NCBI GenBank assembly: GCA_003254925.1 | Contig: QANZ01001328.1 | Location: forward strand, 32,679 to 96,678 | DNA from: Chamaecrista fasciculata | Taxonomy: Eukaryota > Streptophyta > Magnoliopsida > Fabales > Fabaceae | DNA length: 64,000 nt | Direction: 5' to 3' | Shown: positions 27,085-38,345 of the stretch, in pieces | Position numbering within the stretch: position 1 is the first letter of the stretch | How the letters are laid out: each line of letters starts with the position of its first letter | Program-made: the position numbers and the translations under genes | The notes under the pieces: model-generated | What the model saw: the letters and a program-made list of their open reading frames with translations, nothing else | Told to the model about the DNA's origin: nothing | The model's database searches: none

Positions 27085-27574
27085 CAGTGATGTGAAAACC
27101 GGACCGGACCGGCCGGTCGGACCGCTACCCGAAGACACAAGCGAGTTGGTTCAACCATTTGAACCGGAATGATGGTTGGCCGGATTGGACCGGAAATAAC
27201 CGGCCAAGAACCGGAAAACCGGGTCCAACCGCTGGACCGGACCGGCGGTTCTCAATTTTTTTTACAAAAAATCATTTTGAGCTTTGTAGGGATCGAACCC
27301 ATGCCCTTTCTTCACACTCCTAGCACCTTTACCATCCCAACTGTGAGGCTCTATTAGTTTCTCTTACCAATTGTTTTACTTATCTAATAAATTAATAGAT
27401 TTAATGCATCTCTTAGACCAAAAAAAAAATATATAGAGGTTTATATTTAATATATTAAAAATAATTATTTATTGCGTCATCCGGTCCAAACATCCGGTCC
27501 GACCGATTCAACCGATCCGACCGTGAACCGAACACTTGTCCGAGTCTTTGTCCGGTTCGGTTATGACAACACTG
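27085..27574. mobile_element. hAT-type MITE with GC-rich 'ccggaccgg' subterminal arrays
   Basis: Terminal inverted repeats cagtgatgtgaaaaccgg / ccggttcggttatgacaacactg and a perfect 8-bp target duplication gttttttc (27077-27084 and 27575-27582) define a 490-bp element. hAT transposases make 8-bp duplications and prefer CAGTG-type ends. The ends are packed with ccggaccgg / ccggtccgacc motifs, likely transposase-binding repeats. The core is AT-rich and has no transposase. Confidence 0.85.
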
Positions 27575-27724
27575 GTTTTTTCATTTTTGTCTATTATTAA
27601 TTTTATCTCATTTTTTATTTTATTTTATCAATTACATTCTTTTTTCTCTTATTAATTTTTCTTTATGAGTTCTTTTAAAAGAATCATCATAATATAATGA
27701 TAATATAAAAATTCTTATAATTTG

Positions 27725-28508
27725 AAAATACACATCTCAACGAGCAGCTTGAGTTTTTTGAGTTGTTTGTGTTTCTCTGACAACATCTTCTTGGTTGCTT
27801 CCACTTTGTCAACTCTCAATTTCATCCTAATTAGCCCTCTATAGATCAGAAGGCTCTGATACCATGAGGCTCTGATACCATGAAAGGTTTCTGACTAAAA
27901 ATAAAAACTGTATTGATTGAATATTAAAACTTAGCCATACAATGTTTATATAGGCTAAGATACAAAACTCTAGAACTGCGATACAAAGCTAAAGCCTTAA
28001 CTAAGACTTAACTGAAATAACTAACATAACAGAAAAACTACTTCTTAACTAGGGGTGTACACCTTGGGCTCGGCCCAGCCAAACCCGACGGACTCGGCCC
28101 GGCCCGAGGGTGTTCGGGTCGGCTTCGGGTCTAGTGTCTCTAGACCCAGCTCGGCCCGGGGTACCCCATTTTAAAAAAAATTACTATACATATTTATATT
28201 TTATACTACTAAATATTTTTTAATTGTAAGAAATACATATCTATTATTATTTTTATCAATTGTATATTAAAAATATAAATAAAATATATATTTAATCTTA
28301 ATTAAATCAATATTTTTTTAACAACTAAGTCAAATTAAATGTCTTTATTAAATAAAGCCATCATTAAATTGATCCAAAATTAATTGTTTTACCAAAAAAT
28401 ACAAGTTAAAATATATATAGAATAAATAAATAACTTTTTTTTAAAAAAATGGTTCACTGGGCTAGGTCTCTGGCCATGTACACCACTATTCTTAACTACT
28501 CCCTTACA
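27725..28508 (-). mobile_element. Ty1/copia-type LTR remnant with primer-binding site (fossil)
   Basis: On the minus strand an LTR runs from about 28508 (tgtaaggg) to 27881 (...ctttca). A primer-binding site tggtatcagagc (initiator-Met tRNA type) follows at once and is present twice, with a short stretch of internal region down to about 27725. The LTR has a TATA-like cctatataaac. Without the hAT MITE inserted in it, the LTR is only about 180 bp. The element is a broken fossil that survives only in part. Confidence 0.65.
28050..28488. mobile_element. hAT-type MITE nested in the copia LTR
   Basis: Ends taggggtgtaca and tgtacaccacta (inverted) are flanked by a perfect 8-bp duplication ttcttaac at 28042-28049 and 28489-28496. 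GC-rich subterminal arrays of 'ctcggcccgg' lie at the left and an AT-rich core follows. 439 bp, no ORF. Because it splits the LTR, it is younger than that insertion. Confidence 0.85.
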
Positions 28509-28559
28509 TCTCATTATATATATATATATATGAGAAGTCCATTATTGCCAAGTAAAATA

Positions 28560-29110
28560 TTTTGTTTTCGGGACATCGTTTACTTTATTGATGGGAAAGG
28601 GAGGGTAGGCAGGTTAACAAATTGGACGACTTTCTTCTGCATCAAGTGCAGAATGACCTTCGAAACTGGGGAGGAGGCAATGGCTAACCACCGTAATTGT
28701 TTCCACTGAGGGAAGGACTTTTATTTGTGAGTAATGTGGGAATGCCTTTGAAAATGAAAATTACTTGTATGTTGAGACTTAACCCACCACAAAAAGAATA
28801 ACCGTCCACGTACAGTTCTCGATAGGGAAACACTCTTTCTCCGTGACTATGACACTAAAGGTTTTTTCCACTGAGGGAAGGACTTTTATTTGTGAGGAAT
28901 GTGGGAATGGATGGACTTCTTGTTTTGATTGTTCATCGTTCTTTCATTTGATACTTAATTTGTCATCTGGTATTTCTTCCAAGACGAAGTGGCTGTGGCG
29001 GACTTACTTTGTTCAAGAAGTGTCCAAAAATGACAGTAGTGCCATATATAGTGACAAGATGATATTTTTTGTGGGGAATGATCTCATATATAGTCATGCT
29101 TTGTTATAGT
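28560..29110 (+). pseudogene. Decayed zinc-finger-like fragment with internal duplication
   Basis: One frame reads FFCIKCRMTFETGEEAMANH followed by RNCFH, spacing that fits a degenerate C2H2-type finger. After a stop, a second block GRTFICE.CGNAFENENYL appears, and it recurs at 28866-28915 as GRTFICEECGNG. The shared 45-bp block starts tttccactgagggaaggact. Stops interrupt every reading, so this is not a working gene. Family not identified; a transposon-carried finger is possible. Confidence 0.4.
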
Positions 29111-29503
29111 TCAGTTTTATATATACGAAAAATTTTAAGATGCAACTTGTTGCATCCATGCACCGGATGATATGACACTATCATAGCCATTAATATGATC
29201 TAATGGTATTCAATAATGTATAGGCAACCTCTTGAAAAAAAGTAAACTTCATATTTTCTTAAAAATTAAAGTTTAACCAATCAAATTATATGAAATTATA
29301 ATATTGTACCCCTTGGCAAAAAAATGGTTAAAGAATCTCATTTTCTCTCAATGCCTCATTGCTTCTGCCTTCTAATTCATCCGCACACTCAAACAACACC
29401 ATCAAATTAGTGCAATTCTCAACATCATCTTCCTATTTGCGTGCGCTGATAAATTATAATATTTAATACGTTGTGAGAGATACTTACTAGTAAATAAAAA
29501 AGA

Positions 29504-29866
29504 GGCCAAAGTACATTTTTGGTCCCATAACTTTTGCTAAGGTCTTAATTTGGTCTCATAACTTTTTTTGTTATACTCTTGGTCCCATATCTTTTGCTCA
29601 AGTTGCAGATTTGGTCCTATATCTTTGGGTCATGTTGCAGAATTGGTCCTATATCTTTTAGTCAAGTTGCAGAATTGGTCTCATATCTTTGGGTCAGGTA
29701 GAAAATTGGTCTCATATCTTTGGATCAAGTGGGACTGGTGGTGAAACTTTTTGCAAAGATATAAAACCAATTTTGCAATCTGGTCAAAAGATATGGGATC
29801 AAAAGTGATAGGGGACCAAATCTACAAGTTTTTGCAAAGATATGAGACCAAAAGTGCACTTTGACC
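29504..29866. mobile_element. Foldback MITE ('ggtcccata' family)
   Basis: Ends ggccaaagtacatttttggt / accaaaagtgcactttgacc are inverted. The flanking 9-mers taaaaaaga / taaaaaata match at 8 of 9. Phrase-repeat arms are as in the GMI1 intron 7 copy. Confidence 0.8.
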
Positions 29867-29878
29867 TAAAAAATATAA

Positions 29879-30146
29879 GGCCAAAGTACTGTTGGTACCC
29901 TCAACGTTTGGGGTCATTTTCAATTATACCTTTAACATTATTTTTTTGTCAATTATACTCTCAATGTTTCACATTTGAGTCAATTATACCCCACATTGGG
30001 GATATAATTGATAAAAAATGTGAAACGTTAATGGTATAATTGACTAAAAAGTAAAATATTTAGGATATAATTGAAAATGACTCCAAACGTTGGTGGTATA
30101 ACTGAAAATGACTTTAAACATTAGAGATATCAATAGTAATTTTGCC
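29879..30146. mobile_element. Second foldback MITE, 12 bp from the previous one
   Basis: Inverted arms ('ggtaccctcaacgtttgggg' at the left; 'aaacgttggtggtataactg' at the right) bounded by ggccaaagtac and gtaattttgcc, with a perfect 9-bp duplication aaaatataa at 29870-29878 and 30147-30155. 268 bp. Different internal sequence from its neighbour but the same terminal ggccaaagta. Confidence 0.85.
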
Positions 30147-30169
30147 AAAATATAATTTACATGCTTACT

Positions 30170-30208
30170 CTACCTATAATAATTCTTTTTTGTACACTAC
30201 CTATAATA
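30170..30208. repeat. Micro-insertion (tgtac + A-run) with 12-bp target duplication
   Basis: Direct repeats ctacctataata at 30170-30181 and 30197-30208 flank a 15-nt insert that reads tgtacaaaaaagaat on the minus strand. Confidence 0.6.
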
Positions 30209-30615
30209 TTTTTAGTCTCTAATCTTTATATTTGATTTTTTTTTTTTAAATAATAGTTTTCCCTCAAATTTCAGAAGCCCTCTATCACTGTTTTTTAGTT
30301 TTTAGTTTTTTTTTTAAACAAACCCTACACACTCACCAGAAATGTTTTCCCCATATATATAAAATATTAAAAAAAATTGTGTGAAAATAATAGTTTTCGC
30401 GGCTCCTCCACTCGCCAGTAGGTTGAAACTTTGAAATGAGCCGAGTCCACGCTTCTGACACAGTGATACTAATAAGTACCGAGAGCGTTACTTTGTACGA
30501 AACAACGAGATCGAGATCACTTTCTCAGCTCGTCTCTCTCTGAGTTTACAGATTCCGCTTAGCTCCAAAACGACGTCGCCCGCCATCTCTGCAAACCTCA
30601 ATTCACATCGTACTC

Positions 30616-33600
30616 ATGTATCAACAACCTAACAACCAGGTGCATTTCTCTCCTTCTCTCTTCCGCCATTTTCAGTTTCTTGATTCCTTACGAAATGCAA
30701 TTCCTCTGACTCTAATTTAATCTTTCCGTGGAATTCTTTTTGTTTGCTTCTCGTTTTCTTTTTACCCCCTTCGTTCCTCACCAACCGGGGAAAAATCTTT
30801 AGGGCTTATAATGCACGCCTCTTTTCTCGTCTTCAGTGGTTATTGTAGCCTCAATTGTAGGGATAAGGGCGTCAAATGTCAATTATGTTATGTATTTAGT
30901 AGTCTACGTGGTATTCTGTGCTTTTTCATTTTCATTGACTTTGTTCCTACACGAAGAGAAAAGCCATGTTTTTGTTCCAGTTTATATGGTTTCGAGGGCT
31001 TAGAAAAATGGAGAACTTTATTCAGCAATGCCGGTTCAATAATGTTGTGTTACTGTTCATATTTGGGGCTATTCGTTCCGTGCCATAACAATAGTAGAAA
31101 ATAAGGTTGACTGACAATAACTGAGCGTATTAGTGTGCATTGTGAGCTACGGAAACCTTTTATTTCATTTGGCTAGTCAAACTTGGGGACGTTTTATCAG
31201 ATAGACATAAACTATGGAAAATGCTTAATCACGCCGTACCGATTTCCCTGAATTAAATGATTTTTGCAGCAGTTATTGCATTTGATATTCATCTGCCTGC
31301 AGCAACATGATTGTTTTGTCATTGTCTTGCTTTGGGGATCCCATGTTTTGTTTCGTTGGGTATCTGCCTTAATGGTTTTGTTTGTCCACTTTGATTATTC
31401 CCCTGTTTTCTTGGCCATGCATTGTAGTGTCAGTCTGGTTTGTAACAGCAGGACTTAAAAGATATGCAGTGTCAAAACAAGTTAACATCTAATACTACCA
31501 TGGTTTTGATGTTCCGTTTTAGTTGCTAGAAAATATGGAGAAATGTGGTATTGTGGACTTAAGTAGCAGCCTAATAAGTTGTGGTACCCTTTACAACTGA
31601 TATATTGCAGCTGCAACTGTGGTTGCGGACTGCAATTTAAACCCTTGCATAACAGGTATATCGAGTAACAAATATTTGTTCAATTCTTTTTACCCAGCTT
31701 GCACTGCTGACAGTTAACATATTTGCTTTATCTTCTTTTTTGAGAAACGAAACTGAATTCCGTTGTCATAATCATCAAAGCTTTCTGTTTTCCTTGGATG
31801 GCAATATGGCATAGAGAAAATTTTTAAAAAGAAAAAAAGAATATCATATTTATCACCCAATGCTTTGTTGTATCCCTCTCTAGCTTTGTGGAAAAACATC
31901 TCTGTCACATGCCATCTAATGGCTTTGTGGTATCCCTTTCTAGCTTACACCTGTCGTTTTTGTGGTTAGGCTGCATATATGTTGAAACAATAATTTGTCC
32001 TCTATGAAAGCATTATCTTTGTTTATATATACAAATAACCTCCATATGCAGCTTTCACTTCATGCAAATGCACAACCTGTCCAAAATTCTACTGCATTGG
32101 TGCAGTTGGACTTGAATGAAACCTCTCTAGATTCAAAGGATGATGTAAAAAATGGAGGTTTTTCTCAAGCAGAGTCCCTTGTTCGACATTCCCAGGTTGT
32201 AGATATCTCAAGTAATTTACCTTTTGTTGTTGAATTTATTGACAGAAAAGGATGATAGTTTTTTTTGTTTTCACTTGCTGGCTAATCTGTTCACTTCATC
32301 TTGTACTACGTAACAATAGAGACTTCAAGATGATCTGCATAAGTTGGGGATGAAAATTAAGCAGCATGAGGACAGCCTAAATAATCTGAAGGATCAAAGA
32401 AACAAATTGAATGATTCCATTCGTGATCAGCAAGGTAAATTTCTTTTTACTTTTTAAGGCATTTTCCTATCTTTGGTTTGTGCAAATTATTAAGAAGTTA
32501 TTCATTGTGAACAAATCCATCATAACCTTGATCTGTAAGGTGCATAACTAATAGATCACGTTACCTGTATTACTTAGATGTCTCGTATTTCTCAAACCTG
32601 TCTAATGTTCTAAATGTTGAATGCCAGTTGCTACTTGCAAGTTATATTTTTCAATATCAAGTTATCAACAGAGTTATGTGTTTGTTTCCCATTAGAGAAT
32701 GTCAATAGGAGGTTGTAGTTTTATTTGTTAGTTAAAGAAATGAGGATTTTAGTGATAAACTTCATGGATCCTTGTTGATGCCATTTCTTATAGAATCTAT
32801 AGATTAAATTGAAGAGCATACATGAAGAATAATGCTATGAACATTCATAGTGTTAAACTTGGTTTCTTTCTGCTGTATATGCTCGTTCCCTTTTCAATAT
32901 CATTTTCCTTCGTGAGGTTCAAGTTTCATTTTTACATTTTTATTTCCTATTTATAGTTAATATTGGGAAATTATATCCTTCAAGTATGCCCAAGGATGGG
33001 GACAATTGCCCTGCTGGAAATGAGGAGATTAATGAACAGATAAGGCAGCATGAAAGTTCTGCTGCTGGTGTTATATGCCAGCTGAAGACTTATCATGGAA
33101 CTCAAGCTTCTCATCTTACACTCCTAAAGGATGTTGTGGGTGTTGTTGCTACATTGGGCACAATTGTGGATGATAATCTTAGCAGGTATGTTTTGTTTAC
33201 ATTAATAGTTTGTTTGATTTTTAATCTGCTTCTGCTCTTTGGCACTGTATTTAACTAATATGACATATATTACATTTTTTTTCACTTCACTGATTTAACA
33301 TGCAGACTTTTATCGGAGTATCTAGGATTGGAGACTATGCTGGCAATTGTGTGCAAGACTTATGAAGGTGCTAGAGCTCTTGAAACGTATGATGGTGAAG
33401 GAAGCTTAATTAAGAGTTCTGGTGTTCATGGGCTAGCTGCTTCTATTGAAAGGCCCTTGGATGGTCGTTTTTTAGTGATATGCCTTGAATCTCTGAGGCA
33501 CGACTGCATTAGTCTTGTATTCTTCTTTTCATTGGTAATGGTGGATATATTATTTTTCCGAGGGCTATTTGTTCTTATTTTTATCCCTTTCCTTGTGTAG

Positions 33601-36555
33601 GCCTTATGCTGGTAAATTCGTGCTTGATGACCCACAAAAGAAGCTGGATATTTTTAGCCCACGATTGCCCAATGGGGAGTGTCCAGATGGATTTCTTGGC
33701 TTTGCTGTGAATATGATTAATGTAGATCACTCAAACCTATTTTGTGTGACTCCCAGAGGTTATGGCCTTAGAGAGACTCTATTCTATAGTCTGTTTTCCC
33801 GTCTTCAAATATATAAGACAAGAGCAGAAATGATGCGAGCACTTCCTTGTATTAGTGATGGGGCTCTTTCTTTAGATGGAGGAATGATTAGAAGTTCTGG
33901 TGTATTTTCCTTGGGCTATAGGTAAGAGGATTACTGTTGAATTAATACAGTTATAGTTTGTTTCATTTCTTTGTGTTGTGACTTTAAAAATTATATGACG
34001 GGTTGAAACCTTATAATTTGCTAGGCTGAGAATGGGAATGGCTTTCATAGAGAGGTTCCTGTTCTCTGCTTTCTTAAAATAGAATATCATTTGAGAGAAA
34101 GACAAGTTTATTGAAGAAGATTACATCATGTAAACAAGATAAAAATAGTGATAAAAAACATGAGCCAAACATCTAATCAAAGCCAGGTGAAAATTTGAAT
34201 ATCCTTATCATAGGTCCCTTCTCTTTTTTCAATAATGTTTGTGTTTTTTACGCAATCTTTAATGGTATAAACATCCAAATGCTGTTAATATCGCTTGCGA
34301 GATCATAAGATCGTAAGATCTTACGATCTTGCTAGCATTTTCCACTTTTGATATTGTGTAGGATTGATTTTTGGTCGGATAGGACTAGGATCTTGATCTT
34401 GCAAGCAAGATTGTGGAATTGTCTTCTAAGATTGTAAGATCGTATAATTGTATCTATCTAATAGATGTCTCTTTTTTAAAAAAAAAATCAACAATTTCCA
34501 AAGCAAAATAATATAATGGAAGGAGAAGATGATGATGATGAAAATAATATGGATAGACTTGATATTTAAATGTATTTTCTAGTTTTTTTATCATAAATAA
34601 TCAATTTTAGTGATTTATGAGCTTTGTTTATGTATGAGGTATAGTAATATTTATTACTTATTAATGTTTTTTCATTATATATATATATATATGTATTTAT
34701 AAGTAATAGGATCTTACGTTCATCGATTATCTTTCTATTCGATCTATCTTATGTCTCATCCGATCCTAGATAAAATATCAATCTTGACAGCATTAAAACA
34801 CCATACCAAAAGATGAATATTACTTTTCTATTAATGTTACCTAGCATTATTAGAAAGCAGATATTTTTTCTTCAAATTGCTTCCTGTGAAAATCTCTTTG
34901 ACTTATTTGAATTAACAATTTACTAATGTCCAGTATTCACAAGAATATTATCCATAGCTACCAGTAATGGCAATTATCTCAATCTTTTAGAGGCTTGAAT
35001 GAATGTTAAGCGATATACTAGTTTATAAGTGTTGACATACTAGATGAACTTCTATGATAAACATTGGTACTTGATAATTTAAAGTCTTATAGTTTCATGC
35101 ATTGATATTTGTTAGGGACTTGCGTAGTATGGGATGCCTAAGTCCCACATCGAGTAGAATGGGATGGTTGGTGGAGTATTTAAGTGTCTTGGTTCTCCCT
35201 CCCTTAAAAGCTAGCGTTGAAGGGAGGAGGGCCAAGGCACTTAAGTACTCCACCGAACATTCCATCCATTCTACTCGATGTGGGACTTAGGCATCCCATA
35301 CTATCTAAGTCCCTATCAATATTTATTTTTTGTCTCTGTAATTAGTTTAAAAGCTTTCTTTAGAGAATAAGCTTTGCTTGGGCCAAAAAAAAAGAGAATA
35401 AGCTTGGCTTTAGGGACATCAGTATGCTGTGTCTTGATATTAATTTCTGGAAGAATGAAATCGATGAAGATGCAAATCTTTAAAGGTTCTGTTGATCTAT
35501 TGAATCTAGTTTCTAGTTCGTAACTGTCATAATTTTGTAATATCCTTTTGGGTCTTTTCCTTCTTTTAGTTAAGTTATATATAACATATTATCATTATAT
35601 TTATTGGGTTGGGGTTACTTGGTATCAGAGAGGATGTCGGCGTGAGATTCCCCAGACCCGGAAAATCAAGTCTTGATGGCTGCATCGGAGCAGAGAGGCA
35701 AATGAAGGATATGAACTTGATTAAGGAAAAGATTCTCCAGGATATCAATAGGGAACAAGCATTTTTGGAAAGTGCAAAGATCAATTTCAATAGAAAGAAG
35801 AATGAGTTTGTTAAGTTTTTGGCAGAAAGTTCATCATATGCAACTCAGGTAAATGTCTCATGCTTCAAAGTGTATTTTAACTTAAATGTCATCTATTTAT
35901 GAAAATACCTTTTTTTTCCTGGAAATTAGGATACAAATCCAAGGTAATCGGTGAAGCTTATAATATAGCTTCATGGTGATTGTAGAATATGAACATGTCC
36001 CTTCGGGGACATCTGATAAAATTGTAACGATTGTAGAATATGAACATATGGTATTTTACTTATTCATGCTCCGTTGGTTTTTATTTTATCTCAGTTGTGA
36101 ATTATCATTCTGTTATTTTAGCAGCATAAATTCAGCTATAACTTTATACGTTTGACCAGTAAGAGCACTAAATAAATGCTTGGATAAACTCATAAACGTA
36201 TCTAAATATTTAGCTAATCAAATTCTGCTCTGTGTACTTAATTGTTTTTAGTTTATTCATTTTCTACCTTCTTAATCTATCAGTTACTTACTGATGCTTT
36301 AGTGAACCCTAATGTCTTATGGAAACACAATTGTAGCTAGTAAAACTTGAGTACTTGATCATGCCATGGTTACATTAGATTATATATTTACAAGTTGCAA
36401 GCATAATATTTTATTCACTGAACTGTCTCTCATATGCTGACTTTAAAAATCTTCTATTGAATAGTTGAATTATTTGGTAGCTTAACTATTCGAAATAACT
36501 TTTTTTGTAATTCTATCAGGTTCAGACCGCTCCTGATAGGTTCACGCCTAGATGA
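30616..36555 (+). CDS. DMS3: DMS3 / IDN1-type SMC-hinge protein of RNA-directed DNA methylation
   Basis: Eight coding exons with continuous phase, 426 residues: 30616-30639, 32052-32195, 32320-32434, 32957-33185, 33306-33497, 33601-33921, 35629-35848, 36520-36555. DMS3 lacks an ATPase. It bridges DRD1 and RDM1 in the DDR complex that brings RNA polymerase V to chromatin. Visible are a coiled coil ([20 protein letters not shown]), [20 protein letters not shown], the hinge core ([47 protein letters not shown]), a second coiled coil and the short C-terminal exon ending PDRFTPR. Length and every block fit the Arabidopsis protein. Exon 5 ends with a GC donor (ctgag|gcacg at 33497/33498). Intron 6 holds three repeat insertions. 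The leader is GC-richer around 30450-30600. Confidence 0.95.
34275..34795. mobile_element. Possible DNA-transposon relic in DMS3 intron 6
   Basis: The ends 'aatgctgttaatatcgcttg' and, inverted, 'aatgctgtcaagattgatat' are similar. The region between is full of 'agatcgtaagatcttacgat' motifs in both orientations. No clear target duplication. Confidence 0.45.
35111..35318. mobile_element. Near-perfect 208-bp hairpin MITE in DMS3 intron 6
   Basis: gttagggacttgcgtagtat ... atactatctaagtccctatc: the two halves are almost exact inverted copies over about 90 bp each. The palindrome continues into the centre (ctccctccctt ... aagggaggag) with a loop of about 13 nt. The arms share gggatgcctaagtcccacat. 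The flanks share atattt. No coding potential; the high arm identity indicates a young or constrained element. Confidence 0.75.
35362..35405. repeat. Micro-insertion (gggcc + A-run) with 13-bp target duplication (DMS3 intron 6)
   Basis: Direct repeats agagaataagctt at 35362-35374 and 35393-35405 flank the 18-nt insert tgcttgggccaaaaaaaa. Confidence 0.65.
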
Positions 36556-37877
36556 CGAAATTAAGCTTGCCTTCATGCAATGAGGAGGAAACTTATAACA
36601 GCTCAATTTTGCGTATAATACAGATCCTTGTAATCTGGCTCCCTAAGTAAATGTCTCATTTTGAATTTGGTATTGTTAAAGAGGGAAAAGGAGCCATCTT
36701 TTGTTTAAGCCATAGCTGTTCTAAGCTAAGTGGTTTGTTTCTTCAAGGTCTGTTGTTTTTATGAAGAAGCAGAACCAGATTGACTAAACATTGTTCTGAG
36801 GTTCATCTGTGAGTAAGCAGCAATCTCCTCGGTTTATGTATAAACATTTAGCAAACCCAACTTAGGAGGTTGTGGATATTGTAACATTGTAAATCTCTGT
36901 TTAGCATTTTTTGGGGGGTTAGTTCTGAAATTCATATTCTTATGTGGTGGTTGCCTTTGTCTTTCATGGAAGGACATTTTTTCTCCCATAATTTTCAGGG
37001 TCGACACTCTTACTCAGACTAATCACATTTATATTCTGAACCAGAGTTAGAGATGACAACGAACTGACGAATGTTATGAGAACTTTGTACTATTAGCATC
37101 CATGTGTTTAAGATTAACTCTAAATGGATCAGGTGACAATGTAAGGGAAAATAGGTAAAAATATATAATTAGATTTATGGTACTAATTACTAAGTGAGAA
37201 ATCTCAAGTTATAATTGATGAGATAGCATGTCTCTTAGTAAAGCTCTTTAGAGTAATAAACTACTTTAAAATAAAGATAATAAATAAGTAAATACCAGGA
37301 TGATGCATAGGATGAAAGGTTCTTATAAAATTTTCAATGAATCAAACAATAACATGTTACATTTGAAAGAAATATATTTTTCAATGAAACAAATGAAGCC
37401 TTAATTCAAAAAAGTTGTTTTTCTATGTTTCTATTTTTTTTATATTTTTTCGGATTGAGTAACATTTAGTATTGTCAAAATGGACCTAGGCCCACGGGCC
37501 AGCCCAGCCTCTCCTCTCAACCTGTTTAAAAGTGAGCCTAAACAAACCAAAATAAAATTGCATATGGTTTAATTTTTTTTTGATTACAACAAACAGGCAT
37601 TACAGGAGAATAAAAGAGTCTAACCCTAACATAATAGTAGGAGATGGAGCTAGCGCCAAGAAGGTATTGTAGAACTCCTTTACTGAGAGGGAATGACGAC
37701 CAATCCGGAATCCATCAGGAAGAAGGCAACGGATGTCGTGAATGACCGATAATAACAGAGCTCTGGGCTTCGCGTTTGAAGAAGCCTGATTAATCGTACC
37801 GGGCTTGTTGGACACAATAGTAATAGCTGTCCCCTGGTCATACGGATGTTGCATCAGAATCTTCCTTAAGTTTGGCC

Positions 37878-38345
37878 AAAACCTCAAATTAGTTCATGAA
37901 TTATGGGGTGGATTTCCAATTGATCCCTTCTGTTTTATTTATTTCAAATTGATCTTACATATTTTTATAATTTCTCAAATTGTTCTCAAATTGTTCCCAT
38001 ATTAACAATAGGAACTCTTTAAGAGTTAACACATAGTTTTGAACTTGAAATGAGAAAGACATGTTTAGCTTTGCTTGTTTAACAATAAAATAAGTTATTC
38101 ACTTTTGGGAACTTGATTTGACTTCGTTCATTGAAAATCTCAAAGTACTTGTCAAGATAAACTCGTGACTCTAAATCTGTCACATTTGAACTTGAAATGA
38201 GAGATATATGATCACATTTAGTATTTTTGGGATCAATTTGAGAATTTATAGAAACGTGTAGGATCAATCTGAAAAAAATAAAACATAAGGGATCAATTTG
38301 AAATCTACTCCATACATTAAAGGATCAATTTGAGGTTTTGTCTTT
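37878..38345. mobile_element. Foldback MITE upstream of the mL59/mL64 gene
   Basis: Ends 'gccaaaacctcaaatt' and 'aatttgaggttttgtc' are inverted. The arms carry 'caattgatcccttctg' / 'aagggatcaatttg' phrases. No target duplication could be settled. Its right end lies just before the GC-rich leader of the next gene, so it may now form part of that promoter. Between the DMS3 stop and 37878 I see no gene, only a 3' UTR-like and AT-rich stretch plus a short GC-rich hAT-like scrap near 37480-37530. Confidence 0.6.

Noticed and set aside
27290-27360. tRNA-like B-box (gggatcgaacccatgccc) inside the hAT MITE
   Set aside because: No matching acceptor or anticodon stem can be formed, so it is not a tRNA gene.
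35111-35318. Intronic hairpin as a miRNA precursor
   Set aside because: The stem is too perfect and too long, and the terminal structure is transposon-like. siRNA production is more plausible than a defined miRNA.
14882-36555. GMI1 and DMS3 as a single fused gene
   Set aside because: GMI1 ends with a clean TAA at 25969 followed by a 3' UTR-like region. DMS3 has its own leader and ATG at 30616, and the complete hinge occurs in each.
37600-37887. Minus-strand frame of 95 residues (IHDIRCLLPDGFRIG...)
   Set aside because: Vaguely like an RNase H or retroelement piece, but no motif could be pinned down and it runs into a MITE end.
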